Positions 53,561 to 62,079 of a stretch of 64,000 nt of DNA are shown piece by piece. Made by a program: the position numbers and the translations under genes. The stretch's first letter is position 1. Each line of letters begins with the position of its first letter. The notes beneath the pieces are model-generated. The model had not been told where the DNA came from. It made no database searches and saw only the letters and a list, made by a program, of their open reading frames with translations. Source of the DNA: Pararhizobium sp. A13 (GTDB lineage Bacteria > Pseudomonadota > Alphaproteobacteria > Rhizobiales > Rhizobiaceae); contig NZ_CP149510.1 of the NCBI RefSeq assembly GCF_040126305.1, positions 1,499,001 to 1,563,000 on the forward strand. The letters are read 5' to 3'.

Positions 53561-56500
53561 TTACCCGATCGACATCAAACTCGCATTGCCGCCTGCCGCC
53601 GCGGTGTTGATGCTGGTCGAGATTTCTTCCACGAGCCAGTTCAGGCAATAGGCGTTCGGATTGCGGGCCAGCTCTTCCTTTGATGCGGCCTGGACGAGGA
53701 CCAGCGGACCGGGCAGGGCGGCGATCTGCTTGTTGACGGTCTGGATACGCTCGGCAACGCCTTCGATCAGCGCGCCGGCAAACGGAGCATCGGCCTTCCA
53801 GTCCGAGGTGAAGGAAATCCGGGCGGAGACAGTGGCCGGAAGCGCGTTGAGTGCGTCTTTCAGGCCCGATGCGATATCAATGACGGCATTGTTGCCAGTG
53901 GCAAGCACGGCGGCCAACTGGCGGTAGAGGCCTTCCGCGGTTTCCGGCACGAGCAGAATGCGCCCGCGCGGATGCAGTGCATAGAGATTGCGCTCGCCCA
54001 CCGGACCGGCAAGCTCGGTCGTCAGCCCCAGCGCCGACTGGCTGCCGGTCTCGCGGGCGTGCTGCGCCTGGGTCTTGAGGCCCTTGCCATCCAGCCACTT
54101 GGCGAAATCGAGCAGCACCGGATCGGTGTGCACCGAACTGTGCTGCGGCGGAACCGGCGGCACCGTGACCAGGCGGCCGAGATAGAGCGGGCCGCCGGCC
54201 TTCGGACCGGTGCCGGAGAGGCCGCGTCCGCCGAAGGGTTGCACGCCGACGACGGCGCCGATGATGTTGCGGTTGACATAGAGATTGCCGGCCTTCACGC
54301 GGGAGGTGACATGGGCGATCGTTTCGTCGAGGCGGGTGTGCAGGCCGAAGGTGAGGCCGTAGCCGGTGGCGTTGATGTCGTCGATCAGCCGGTCGAGATC
54401 GTCGCGCTCGTAGCGCAGCACGTGCAGGACGGGGCCGAAGACCTCGCGCTTCAGGTCGGAAAGCTTCTTCAGTTCGACGATCGTCGGCGGAACGAAGGTG
54501 CCCTCTGCGGTGGCGGATGAAAGCGTGATCTGCTCGACCCTGGCGCCAAGTCCGCGCATCGCCTCGACGTGCTTCTCGATGATACCTTTTGCTTCAGCCG
54601 TGATCACCGGGCCGACATCGACGGCAAGCCGGTCGGTGCGGCCGATATCGAGTTCGTGCAGCGCGCCCTTCAGCATGGTGAGAACACGGTCAGCCACATC
54701 ATCCTGCAGGCAGAGAACCCTGAGCGCCGAGCAGCGCTGGCCGGCGCTGTCGAAAGCCGACGCGATGACGTCGCCGACGACCTGTTCGGCAAGCGCCGAC
54801 GAGTCAACGATCATCGCGTTCTGACCGCCGGTCTCGGCAATCAGCGGGATCGGTCGGCCGGACGGTGACAGGCGATCGGCAAGCTGGGCCTGGATGAGCC
54901 GCGCAACTTCCGTCGAGCCGGTGAACATGACCCCCGCGATATTCTCTGCGCCAACCAGGGCAGCACCCACGCGGCCGTCGCCCGGAAGCAGTTGCAAGGC
55001 TTCCGGCGGAATGCCGGCCTCATGCAGGATACGCACACCTTCGGCTGCGATGAGCGGCGTTTCTTCCGCTGGCTTTGCCAGCACCGGATTGCCGGCGACG
55101 AGTGCTGCGGCGATCTGGCCGGTGAAAATCGCCAACGGGAAGTTCCATGGGCTGATGCAGACGATGGGCCCAAGCGCCTGATGCGCCGGGCCGAGCGTGC
55201 GCGTCGCCTGTTCGGCGTAGTAGCGCAGGAAGTCGATCGCTTCACGCACTTCGGCGATCGCGTTCGGCAGCGATTTTCCGGCCTCGCGGACAATCAGGCC
55301 AAGCAGCGTCGGCATGCGCGCCTGCATCAGATCGGCGGCACGCACCAGGCATTGAGCGCGTTCGGCCGGCAGCACGCTGCTCCACGTCGCGCCTTCGGCA
55401 AACGCGATCTTCACGGCGCGGCAGGCATCATCTTCCGACGTCTCCGTGACCGCGCCGACGGCGTCACGATGGTCGCCGGGATTGAGCACCGTCCGGCTTT
55501 CGCCGCGCAGGGTCTGCGATCCAAGTTGCGGCGCGGCTGTCCAGCCGATTGCGGTGCTTGCCTTCAGCGCATCCGACAGCATCGACAGCTCGGCCTCGTT
55601 GGAAAGGTCGAGCCCGGTGGAGTTTTGGCGCCCGGCGTAAAGGTCGACTGGCAATTTGATCTGGTCGTGCTGCGCGCCCATCACCGGCATGGCGCGGACG
55701 ACATCGACCGGGTCGGCGATCAGTTCGTCGACGGACACGGCCGGATCGGCGATGCGGTTGACGAAGGAGGAATTGGCGCCGTTTTCGAGCAGGCGGCGCA
55801 CCAGATAGGCAAGCAGCGTCTCATGCGTTCCGACCGGCGCATAGATACGGGCAGGACGGTCGAGATTGGCCTTGCCGACCACCTCGTCATAAAGCGGTTC
55901 GCCCATGCCGTGCAGGCACTGGAATTCGTAGTCGCCGACCTTGAAGCCGGGCCCGGCCATTTCATAGATTGTCGCCAGCGATTGGGCATTGTGGGTGGCG
56001 AATTGCGGGAAGACGACGTCCTTGGCACTCAGCAGCTTGCGTGCGCAGGCGATGTAGGAAACGTCGGTATAGATCTTGCGGGTATAGACCGGAAAACCCT
56101 CGAGCCCGTCGATCTGCGCGCGCTTGATCTCGGCGTCCCAATAGGCGCCCTTGACGAGGCGCACCATCATGCGGTGGCCCGAGCGGCGGGCGAGATCGAT
56201 GATGAAATCGAGCACGAAGGGGCAGCGCTTGCCATAGGCCTGGACGACGAAGCCGACGCCGTTCCAGCCGGAGAGATCGGGGTCGAGCCGCAGTGCTTCG
56301 AGCAGGTCGAGCGACAGCTCCAGCCGGTCGGCTTCCTCGGCGTCGATGTTGAGGCCGATATCGTAGCTCTTGGCAATCAGCGCCAGCGCCTTCACCTTCG
56401 GCAGCAGCTCGCCCATGACGCGGGTGCCCTGGGCGCGGACATAGCGCGGATGCAGGGCGGAAAGCTTGATCGAGATGCCGGGGCCTTCATAGATGCCGCG

Positions 56501-57250
56501 CCCGGCCGAAGCCTTGCCGATCGCATGGATGGCGTTTTCGTAGTCGGCATAATAGCGCTTGGCGTCGGCTGCCGTCGTCGCGGCCTCGCCGAGCATGTCG
56601 TAGGAATAGCGGAAGCCGCGCGCTTCCAGCGGCCGTGAGCGCTTCAGCGCTTCCTCGATGGTTTCGCCGGTGACGAACTGCTCGCCCATCATCCGCATCG
56701 CCATGTCGACGCCACGGCGGATCACCGGCTCACCGGCCCGCGCAATCAGGCGGGTAAGGGCGGCGGACAGGCTGCGGTCGTTGACGGTGGCGGTCAGCTT
56801 GCCGGTGACGACGAGGCCCCAGGTGGCGGCATTGACGAAGAGGGAACGGCCGCCGCCGATATGCGAGCGCCAGTCGCCGTCGGCGATCTTGTCGCGGATC
56901 AGCGCGTCGCGCGTCGCGGTATCGGGAATGCGCAGCAGCGCTTCGGCAAGGCACATCAGCGCCACGCCTTCCTGGCTCGACAGTGAATATTCATGCACCA
57001 GCCCTTCGACGCCGGAGCCCCTGTGCTTGGCACGCAGCGCCGTGATCAGCTTGCGGGCGGTCGCCTGGGCGCGGGCACGGATATCGTCCGAGAGCGTCGC
57101 GGCCTCGACCAGCGATGGCAGGCACTCGGTTTCCGGCCGGCGGTAGGCGGCAGTGATCGCTTGCCGCAGCGTCGTCTGCGTGGCGATCGGCGGCGCGAAG
57201 TTTTCGAAAGGCAGGGGGGCGATCTGCGGGGTCTTCTGCGGCTGGCTCAT
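53561..57250 (-). CDS. putA: Bifunctional proline dehydrogenase / glutamate semialdehyde dehydrogenase
   Basis: PutA oxidises proline to pyrroline-5-carboxylate (FAD) and then to glutamate (NAD). The 1229-residue protein has no N-terminal ribbon-helix-helix, so it is not its own repressor. The proline dehydrogenase barrel (about 150-500) has RLVKGAYWDAEIKRAQ and FATHNAQSLATI. The aldehyde dehydrogenase (about 540-1010) has ISPWNFPLAIFTGQIAAALV, Glu in AETGGQNAMIVDS and the catalytic Cys in AGQRCSALRVL. A C-terminal ALDH-like domain closes it. ATG 57250 follows a GAGGGACGAG site. Confidence 0.96.
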   Translation of the reverse strand: MSQPQKTPQIAPLPFENFAPPIATQTTLRQAITAAYRRPETECLPSLVEAATLSDDIRARAQATARKLITALRAKHRGSGVEGLVHEYSLSSQEGVALMCLAEALLRIPDTATRDALIRDKIADGDWRSHIGGGRSLFVNAATWGLVVTGKLTATVNDRSLSAALTRLIARAGEPVIRRGVDMAMRMMGEQFVTGETIEEALKRSRPLEARGFRYSYDMLGEAATTAADAKRYYADYENAIHAIGKASAGRGIYEGPGISIKLSALHPRYVRAQGTRVMGELLPKVKALALIAKSYDIGLNIDAEEADRLELSLDLLEALRLDPDLSGWNGVGFVVQAYGKRCPFVLDFIIDLARRSGHRMMVRLVKGAYWDAEIKRAQIDGLEGFPVYTRKIYTDVSYIACARKLLSAKDVVFPQFATHNAQSLATIYEMAGPGFKVGDYEFQCLHGMGEPLYDEVVGKANLDRPARIYAPVGTHETLLAYLVRRLLENGANSSFVNRIADPAVSVDELIADPVDVVRAMPVMGAQHDQIKLPVDLYAGRQNSTGLDLSNEAELSMLSDALKASTAIGWTAAPQLGSQTLRGESRTVLNPGDHRDAVGAVTETSEDDACRAVKIAFAEGATWSSVLPAERAQCLVRAADLMQARMPTLLGLIVREAGKSLPNAIAEVREAIDFLRYYAEQATRTLGPAHQALGPIVCISPWNFPLAIFTGQIAAALVAGNPVLAKPAEETPLIAAEGVRILHEAGIPPEALQLLPGDGRVGAALVGAENIAGVMFTGSTEVARLIQAQLADRLSPSGRPIPLIAETGGQNAMIVDSSALAEQVVGDVIASAFDSAGQRCSALRVLCLQDDVADRVLTMLKGALHELDIGRTDRLAVDVGPVITAEAKGIIEKHVEAMRGLGARVEQITLSSATAEGTFVPPTIVELKKLSDLKREVFGPVLHVLRYERDDLDRLIDDINATGYGLTFGLHTRLDETIAHVTSRVKAGNLYVNRNIIGAVVGVQPFGGRGLSGTGPKAGGPLYLGRLVTVPPVPPQHSSVHTDPVLLDFAKWLDGKGLKTQAQHARETGSQSALGLTTELAGPVGERNLYALHPRGRILLVPETAEGLYRQLAAVLATGNNAVIDIASGLKDALNALPATVSARISFTSDWKADAPFAGALIEGVAERIQTVNKQIAALPGPLVLVQAASKEELARNPNAYCLNWLVEEISTSINTAAAGGNASLMSIG

Positions 57251-57427
57251 CGATCTCGTCCCTCTGAAACTGGCGCGGAGCGCCGTCAAATCCTGCGCGC
57301 AAAATAAGGCAGAGGTTGCCGGATATCCATCCGGTAAAATATCAATATCGGTGAATGTTTCACCAAATACGGTCACTGAAACGGTGTACTATACGGCAGA
57401 AATAAAAACCTGCCGGACGATCCGAAG

Positions 57428-57742
57428 TCAGAGCATGACCTTCTGCGACAGCTTGTGGCGGGCCATCAGACACTCGTCGTCCCCCGGCATGCAAGTGCGG
57501 CAGACGATCGGTCGCACGGCATAAATCCTGCAGCCGACATGGACGCCGAGACTGCCGTCCAGCGCCGAACAGCGATTGTCCTCGCAGCGCATGCCACCGA
57601 GATCGGCAGAGACATATTCGGCCGGAATGCGCTCCAGTTCCTCGTCCGTCTCCAGCGAAAACCGTGGCCAATCCTCGGAATAGCTGCAACAGGCGCCGCA
57701 ACTCTGGCAGTCGAAATCTTCAGTGGGAACAGCAAGGGTCAT
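57428..57742 (-). CDS. YkgJ family cysteine-cluster protein
   Basis: The 104-residue protein has FDCQSCGACCSY at residues 10-21 and CRIYAVRPIVCRTCMPGDDE in the second half, the CxxCxxCC...C pattern of the YkgJ (UPF0153) family, presumed to bind zinc or an Fe-S centre. Function unknown. It lies upstream of putA on the same strand with a 177-base gap that probably holds the putA promoter. Confidence 0.9.
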   Translation of the reverse strand: MTLAVPTEDFDCQSCGACCSYSEDWPRFSLETDEELERIPAEYVSADLGGMRCEDNRCSALDGSLGVHVGCRIYAVRPIVCRTCMPGDDECLMARHKLSQKVML

Positions 57743-57862
57743 GGTGCGCAGGGTAGCCGAAATTCCGTACGAGCGGAATAGGACAGGGAGACGTAGCAGG
57801 TAGCCGAACTAGTCGCGGCTCGTTCGATCCGCAGGGGGGCGTCTGCCGGAGCGTTGGCATGA

Positions 57863-57897
57863 TTGACAACGCCGAGTGTCCGATGTCATAAATGACA
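57863..57897 (+). promoter_or_regulatory. Promoter and operator of the TumE-type locus
   Basis: TTGACA (57863-57868) and CATAAA (57887-57892) are 18 bases apart. A perfect palindrome TGTCAT-AA-ATGACA (57884-57897) covers the -10 element and ends two bases before the first ATG (57900). Transcription should start about at that ATG, so the toxin mRNA would be leaderless. The palindrome is the likely operator of the downstream DNA-binding antitoxin. Confidence 0.6.
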
Positions 57898-57899
57898 GC

Positions 57900-58190
57900 A
57901 TGATTTCTGCAGCGCTTATTGAACGCTCGAAGCTTGTTTTCCCCGATGGTTCGATCATGGAAATCGTCATCTGAAAGGTCCCCGAGCCGGTTCCCGGCAG
58001 CGCGCATCTGTTCAAGTACAGGCTCTTTTATGGCCGGAACGGAAATCGAATTGTCGGCTTCGACAATGAACGCGGCAAGGGAGATCATTGCCATCTCGAC
58101 GGCACGGAATACCCTTATACGTTTACCAGCACTGACGCACTTCTTTCCGATTTTCGGAAGGAAATTGTCAAAAGGAGGCAGCAACAATGA
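57900..58190 (+). pseudogene. TumE-family toxin (DUF6516), in-frame stop at codon 25
   Basis: A continuous reading frame of 96 codons carries the DUF6516/TumE pattern: EIVI-stop-KVPEPVPGSAHLFK, YRLFYGRNGNRIVGFDNERG, KGDHCHLDGTEYPYTFTSTD, ALLSDFRKEI. It is interrupted only by TGA at 57972-57974. Relatives have Trp there, so one G-to-A change (TGG to TGA) explains it. The 3' end overlaps the antitoxin gene by four bases (ATGA). It is too short on either side of the stop to be seen as a long frame. The toxin is probably inactive while its partner is intact. Confidence 0.75.
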
Positions 58191-58555
58191 AAGAGGCGCT
58201 AATCCAGATCCGTTCAGACACAGGGGCAGTATTCGACGAGACATTCGAGCGAGCATCCACTGCAATGCGAACGGGGCAGCCGTCCGAGCCAGTTGCGGTT
58301 TTTACCTTTTCCTCGCCCGCCCAATTATTCACGATCATTACTCCGAAAAGATGGGAGCTCATCGAGCACCTTCAGAAAATCGGGCCGTCCAGCATACGTG
58401 GACTCGCGAGATCCATTGAGCGGGACGTCAAGCGCGTTCACGACGACATTACAGCGCTTGCAGATTGGGGCATCGCCGAACGTACCGAGGACGGCAAAGT
58501 GTGGATTCCCTACGACGTCATCCACGCGAACTTCGATCTCAGGGCGGCAGCCTGA
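58187..58555 (+). CDS. HTH-type DNA-binding protein, putative antitoxin of the TumE-type pair
   Basis: The 122-residue protein has an extended N-terminal region (FDETFERASTAMRTGQPSEP, then FSSPAQLFTIIT) and a C-terminal winged helix-turn-helix (about 55-115, RWELIEHLQKIGPSSIRGLA, RSIERDVKRVHDDITALADW). This is the HVO_A0114-like type that accompanies DUF6516 toxins. It has an excellent AAAGGAGG ribosome site and overlaps the toxin frame by ATGA. It is likely the antitoxin and the autorepressor binding the palindrome at 57884-57897. Confidence 0.85.
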   Translation: MKEALIQIRSDTGAVFDETFERASTAMRTGQPSEPVAVFTFSSPAQLFTIITPKRWELIEHLQKIGPSSIRGLARSIERDVKRVHDDITALADWGIAERTEDGKVWIPYDVIHANFDLRAAA

Positions 58556-58622
58556 TCCGCGGATTTCGTACGGCGGCGACCGTTTTCAGATCGACCGCCG
58601 AGGAAGCATTTGACACGCGGCG

Positions 58623-59429
58623 CTAAGCCACCACCGCTTCCCGGACCGCGATCTCATAATCCTCCGTATGCACCAGGATGCCCGTATCGGTCATGACGGC
58701 GATGCCGTAGGCGGCGGGTTCGTCGACGGAGAGGGAGGCGTCCGGCGCCTCGAAGGGCATGGGCTGCTGATGCACCGGGCTCTTGAAAACGGAGAAGGGG
58801 ATGCCGCGGCTGGAGCCGGAGATCGTCCGGTGCACATGGCCGGCGAAGATATGCAGCACATTGCCGTGGCGCTTGACCACGTCGTAGAAGTCCACCTCGT
58901 TGATCAAACGCATCAGGTCCATGCCGGTGAAGCCGGTCGCGTGCGGCGGGTGGTGCATGAAGAGCAGCACCGGCAGGTCGCCGGCCGTTTCCAGCTGCCG
59001 GTCGAGCCAGGCGAGGCGCCTGGTGCAGAGGAAGCCGGCGTGGCTGCGCGGATAGTCGTAAGGCGGAGCAAACAGCGTATCGAGGATGACGACGCGGCAA
59101 TCGGGGAAATCGATGGCCTGCTGCACGAAACCGTCCTCGTCCTGCGCGACATCCGGAAAAACGTCGAGAAAGATGTCGCGCCGGTCATGATTGCCGATGG
59201 TGATGGCGAGCGGCGGGATCACGTGGTCCAGCAGACCCTTGAGCCGTTCATAGGACCGCCGGTCGGCCTGGTGCGCCAGGTCGCCCATGACGATCACCCG
59301 GTCCGCGTCGGGGTGATAGCGGTTCACGTGCACGATGCCGGCGGACAGCCGCTGGAACGGATCAAGCCCGATGATCGACGTGCCCTCGGGCACCATATGC
59401 AGGTCGGTGAAGACGATCAGCTTCGTCAT
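58623..59429 (-). CDS. Metallophosphoesterase (cyclic nucleotide phosphodiesterase-like)
   Basis: The 268-residue calcineurin-like phosphoesterase has all metal motifs: FTDLHMV, VIVMGDLAHQ, TIGNHDRRD, LLFMHHPPHATG and FAGHVHRTISG. The order and spacing match the CpdA / GpdQ class (3',5'-cAMP or glycerophosphodiester phosphodiesterases). ATG 59429 gives MTKLIVFTDLHMVPEG; 21 extra codons upstream look unconserved. It ends the minus-strand run that starts with pxpA, after an 86-base gap. Confidence 0.9.
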   Translation of the reverse strand: MTKLIVFTDLHMVPEGTSIIGLDPFQRLSAGIVHVNRYHPDADRVIVMGDLAHQADRRSYERLKGLLDHVIPPLAITIGNHDRRDIFLDVFPDVAQDEDGFVQQAIDFPDCRVVILDTLFAPPYDYPRSHAGFLCTRRLAWLDRQLETAGDLPVLLFMHHPPHATGFTGMDLMRLINEVDFYDVVKRHGNVLHIFAGHVHRTISGSSRGIPFSVFKSPVHQQPMPFEAPDASLSVDEPAAYGIAVMTDTGILVHTEDYEIAVREAVVA

Positions 59430-59515
59430 ATTGGTAAGTCCACTATTACTAATGCGCACCATCAGGCTGGCTGCGGGAGGCCCGGGCGTCAAGCAACATA
59501 ATTGGGACTATTCCA

Positions 59516-59911
59516 TCACGGCGCGACGTCAAACAGCGCGTCGCCATAGCCGACGCCGGTCCCTTCTGCGGCCAGAGCGCGATGAAGGTGGCAATCCCTC
59601 GCAGCAAGAACGGAGCGTAGCGTCAGGCCCGCCTTGATGTAGGCAACGACCTCGCCTTTCGCGGCCTTTCGCGGCAGCGCCGGCGCCGAACCCGCATTTG
59701 CAGGATGAGCGTAGAGAACAATGCCGACGCCGGGGGAGTTGATCGTCTCCGGGTCTGACGTGCCGGCCGGATAGGGCGATGCTGTCGCGGTGCCGTCCGC
59801 ATCGGCACCCAGCTTCAAATGAAGCTGGACCGATCCGTGCTCGTAGTCGAAGGCGGCGACTCCGTGCCGTTTCATCAACGCGATGACGCTTTGGATGTCC
59901 TTGCTTTGCAT
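59516..59911 (-). CDS. BCCP-like protein lacking the biotin attachment motif
   Basis: The 131-residue protein has an N-terminal helix-strand unit (QSVIALMKRHGVAAFDYEHG, SVQLHLKLG) resembling that of the next gene (LMRLLENSSVNELELTENGT, RIRLSK). Its C-terminal half (SPGVGIVLYAHP, GEVVAYIKAGLTLRSVLAAR, LAAEGTGVGYGDALFDV) follows the biotinyl-domain plan, with KAGLT where EAMKM should be. It is therefore probably a paralogue that cannot be biotinylated. It begins three bases after the BCCP-like gene. Function unknown; a structural or scaffold role is one option. Confidence 0.75.
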   Translation of the reverse strand: MQSKDIQSVIALMKRHGVAAFDYEHGSVQLHLKLGADADGTATASPYPAGTSDPETINSPGVGIVLYAHPANAGSAPALPRKAAKGEVVAYIKAGLTLRSVLAARDCHLHRALAAEGTGVGYGDALFDVAP

Positions 59912-59914
59912 CGC

Positions 59915-60358
59915 TCACGCGGCCTTTTCGATCGTCATCAGCGGCATGCCCGCGGTCACCGCCGCGCCGTCTTCGACATGGATTGCGGTGATCCGGCCGG
60001 CGCAGTCGGCCTCCACCGGGTTCATCATTTTCATGGCCTCGATGATGCCGAGCTTGCGGCCGTCCTCGACAAGGGCGCCGATTTCGACGAAGGGCGCTTC
60101 GCCCGGCAGCGGCGAGCGGTAGAAGGTGCCGGGCAAACCGGCGACGATGACATGTTCTTTTGGCCTCGCCGCGGAGGCGGACGCGGTCGCCTCCGCACGG
60201 GCTCCGGCCGACGAAGCGGCGGCGCTGGAGGCGCTGGGCCGAGGCGCTGCAACCGTCTTCGACAGGCGGATGCGCGTGCCGTTTTCCGTCAGTTCCAGTT
60301 CGTTGACGCTGGAATTCTCCAGAAGGCGCATCAGCCGTTCGATCAGGTCGAGGTCCAT
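59915..60358 (-). CDS. Biotin carboxyl carrier protein-like (AccB family)
   Basis: The 147-residue protein has an N-terminal AccB-like segment (DLDLIERLMRLLENS), an Ala/Ser-rich linker (about 35-65), and a biotinyl domain with the attachment site GIIEAMKMMNPVEA and the thumb-like GTFYRSPLPGEAPFVEIG. It is not the main AccB of fatty acid synthesis by context: it lies between pxpA and the biotin-less paralogue, and no biotin carboxylase (accC) is in the window. Related clusters carry such genes beside LamB/YcsF proteins. Confidence 0.9.
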   Translation of the reverse strand: MDLDLIERLMRLLENSSVNELELTENGTRIRLSKTVAAPRPSASSAAASSAGARAEATASASAARPKEHVIVAGLPGTFYRSPLPGEAPFVEIGALVEDGRKLGIIEAMKMMNPVEADCAGRITAIHVEDGAAVTAGMPLMTIEKAA

Positions 60359-60381
60359 GAATGTCTCGTTTTCGGCAGGGG

Positions 60382-61155
60382 TCAGGAGAGGAAGTTCTTC
60401 ACGACGATGCCGTCGGCCTCGAGGCCGAGGCGCACCGTCGCCGCGATGATGACGGCGGCGGGCGTGTCGCTGTGAACGCAGATCGAATCGATCGGGGTGG
60501 CGATGCTCTTGCCGGTGATGGTTTCGATGGCGCCGGCGCGGACCATGCGGATGACGCGGGCTGCCGCCTCTTCCGGATCGTGGATCACCGAGCCGGCGAT
60601 CTTGCGGTCGACGAGATAACCTTCTTCCGTATAGGCCCGGTCGGCGAAGATTTCCGATGCCGTCGTCAGTCCCATCTCGTTCGCCTGCCGCTGCTGGTGG
60701 CCAAGCGCGATGACGAGACAGACGAGCGAGGGATCGACCGCCTTGATGGCGCGGTTGACGGCCATCGCCACCTCGGCGTTCTGCTGGGTCAGGTTGCCGA
60801 GCGCGCCATGCGTCTTCACATGGGTGATGGGATGGCCGGCATAGGCCGACATCGCCTGCGCCGCGCCGATCTGGTAGGCGACGAGGCGCTCGATCTCGCC
60901 GGCCGAGAAGGGAATGTTGCGGCGGCCGAAGCCCCAGAGATCGGGAAAGCCGGGATGGGCGCCGACGGCGACGCCGCGCTCCTTCGCCAGCGCAAAGGTT
61001 GTCGCCATGATCTCCGGATCGCCGCCGTGAAAACCGCAGGCGATATTGGCCGAGGTGACGACCTTCAGGATGGCATCATCGTCGCCCATCCGGTAGGCGC
61101 CGAATCCTTCGGCCATGTCGGAATTGAGGTCGATGCTCAAGGGCTTGGTGGTCAA
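60382..61155 (-). CDS. pxpA: 5-oxoprolinase subunit A (LamB/YcsF family)
   Basis: PxpA works with PxpB and PxpC in the ATP-dependent opening of 5-oxoproline to glutamate. The 257-residue protein has DLNSDMAEGFGAY near the start, ANIACGFHGGDPEIM, VAVGAHPGFPDLWG and HVKTHGALGNLTQQ, all LamB/YcsF signatures. It starts with TTG (61155). It is divergent from pxpB/pxpC across about 250 bases, and the BCCP-like gene follows 23 bases downstream. Confidence 0.93.
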   Translation of the reverse strand: MTTKPLSIDLNSDMAEGFGAYRMGDDDAILKVVTSANIACGFHGGDPEIMATTFALAKERGVAVGAHPGFPDLWGFGRRNIPFSAGEIERLVAYQIGAAQAMSAYAGHPITHVKTHGALGNLTQQNAEVAMAVNRAIKAVDPSLVCLVIALGHQQRQANEMGLTTASEIFADRAYTEEGYLVDRKIAGSVIHDPEEAAARVIRMVRAGAIETITGKSIATPIDSICVHSDTPAAVIIAATVRLGLEADGIVVKNFLS

Positions 61156-61413
61156 GGCTTTTTCCAGCTGTTCGTTGGTCGGGTCAGGTCGATCCTAGCC
61201 TATGTCGAGGATGAGGGAAATGACAGGATGCGCCTCTCGGTGGTCGCGAAGGACGGTTGACGGGCTGTGCAGGCTCCGGTCAAATTACCTCGATTTACAT
61301 GTGAGGCATGGCGGATGACGAAGAATCGTCCGTCTGAACCCGATAGTAGCTAGGCAAGACCATAAAGCTGATATATCAGGTGGGTGTCGGGTTCGTTCGG
61401 TGGATATTCTCAG

Positions 61414-62079
61414 GTGACCGAAGTTGTTTCTCCCAGATTGAGCACAGAAGGCGCGGGCGCGATCCTGCTCGACGCTGCCGGCGCCGTTTTTTCGGACGAT
61501 ATTCAATCGCGAATCTGGGCCGTGGCGGCGTGGATGCTGAAGGTCCGTGGCGTGGCCGAGACCGTGCCGGGCATGAACAATCTGATGACGGTGTTCGATC
61601 CGCTGGCAGTCGCGCCGGACGCGGTCGAGCACCAGCTTCTTCAGGCATGGCAGACGGTGGTACCCGATGCCATTGCAGGCCGGGATGTCGACATACCTGT
61701 TGTTTACGGCGGAGCCACCGGAGAGGATCTTGCTGTGCTTGCAGAGCACGCCGGATTGAGCGTCGATGAGGTGGTGCGCCGGCATTCGGAGGCGGTCTAT
61801 TCGGTCGCGGCCGTCGGCGCGATGCCGGGTTTCGTCTACCTCTCCGGGCTTGATCCCGCCCTCGCCATGCCGCGCCGGGCCGTGCCGCGCATGAAGGTCG
61901 AGATCGGCTCGGTGATCATCGGCGGGGCGCAGGCCGGCATCATGCCCTGCACGGCGCCCTCCGGATGGCACATCATCGGCAAGACAGAGGAGCCGCTGTT
62001 CGACCCGCAGTGCGATCCGCCGTCCGCCTGCAAGCCGGGCGACCGCGTTCGCTTCCGTGTGATCGAGGTCCAGGCATGA
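61414..62079 (+). CDS. pxpB: 5-oxoprolinase subunit B (KipI-like)
   Basis: The 221-residue protein of the carboxyltransferase-domain subdomain C/D family has MNNLMTVFDPLA, VGAMPGFVYLSGLDPALAMP and GSVIIGGAQAGIMPCTAPSG, all typical of PxpB/KipI. GTG 61414 (MTEVVSPRL) is taken as start; GTG 61384 adds ten residues and cannot be excluded. It overlaps pxpC by four bases (ATGA). The product is part of the PxpABC complex. Confidence 0.92.
   Translation: MTEVVSPRLSTEGAGAILLDAAGAVFSDDIQSRIWAVAAWMLKVRGVAETVPGMNNLMTVFDPLAVAPDAVEHQLLQAWQTVVPDAIAGRDVDIPVVYGGATGEDLAVLAEHAGLSVDEVVRRHSEAVYSVAAVGAMPGFVYLSGLDPALAMPRRAVPRMKVEIGSVIIGGAQAGIMPCTAPSGWHIIGKTEEPLFDPQCDPPSACKPGDRVRFRVIEVQA

Noticed and set aside
54992..56638. 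Open frame of 548 codons opposite putA
   Set aside because: An antisense shadow inside a clear putA gene.
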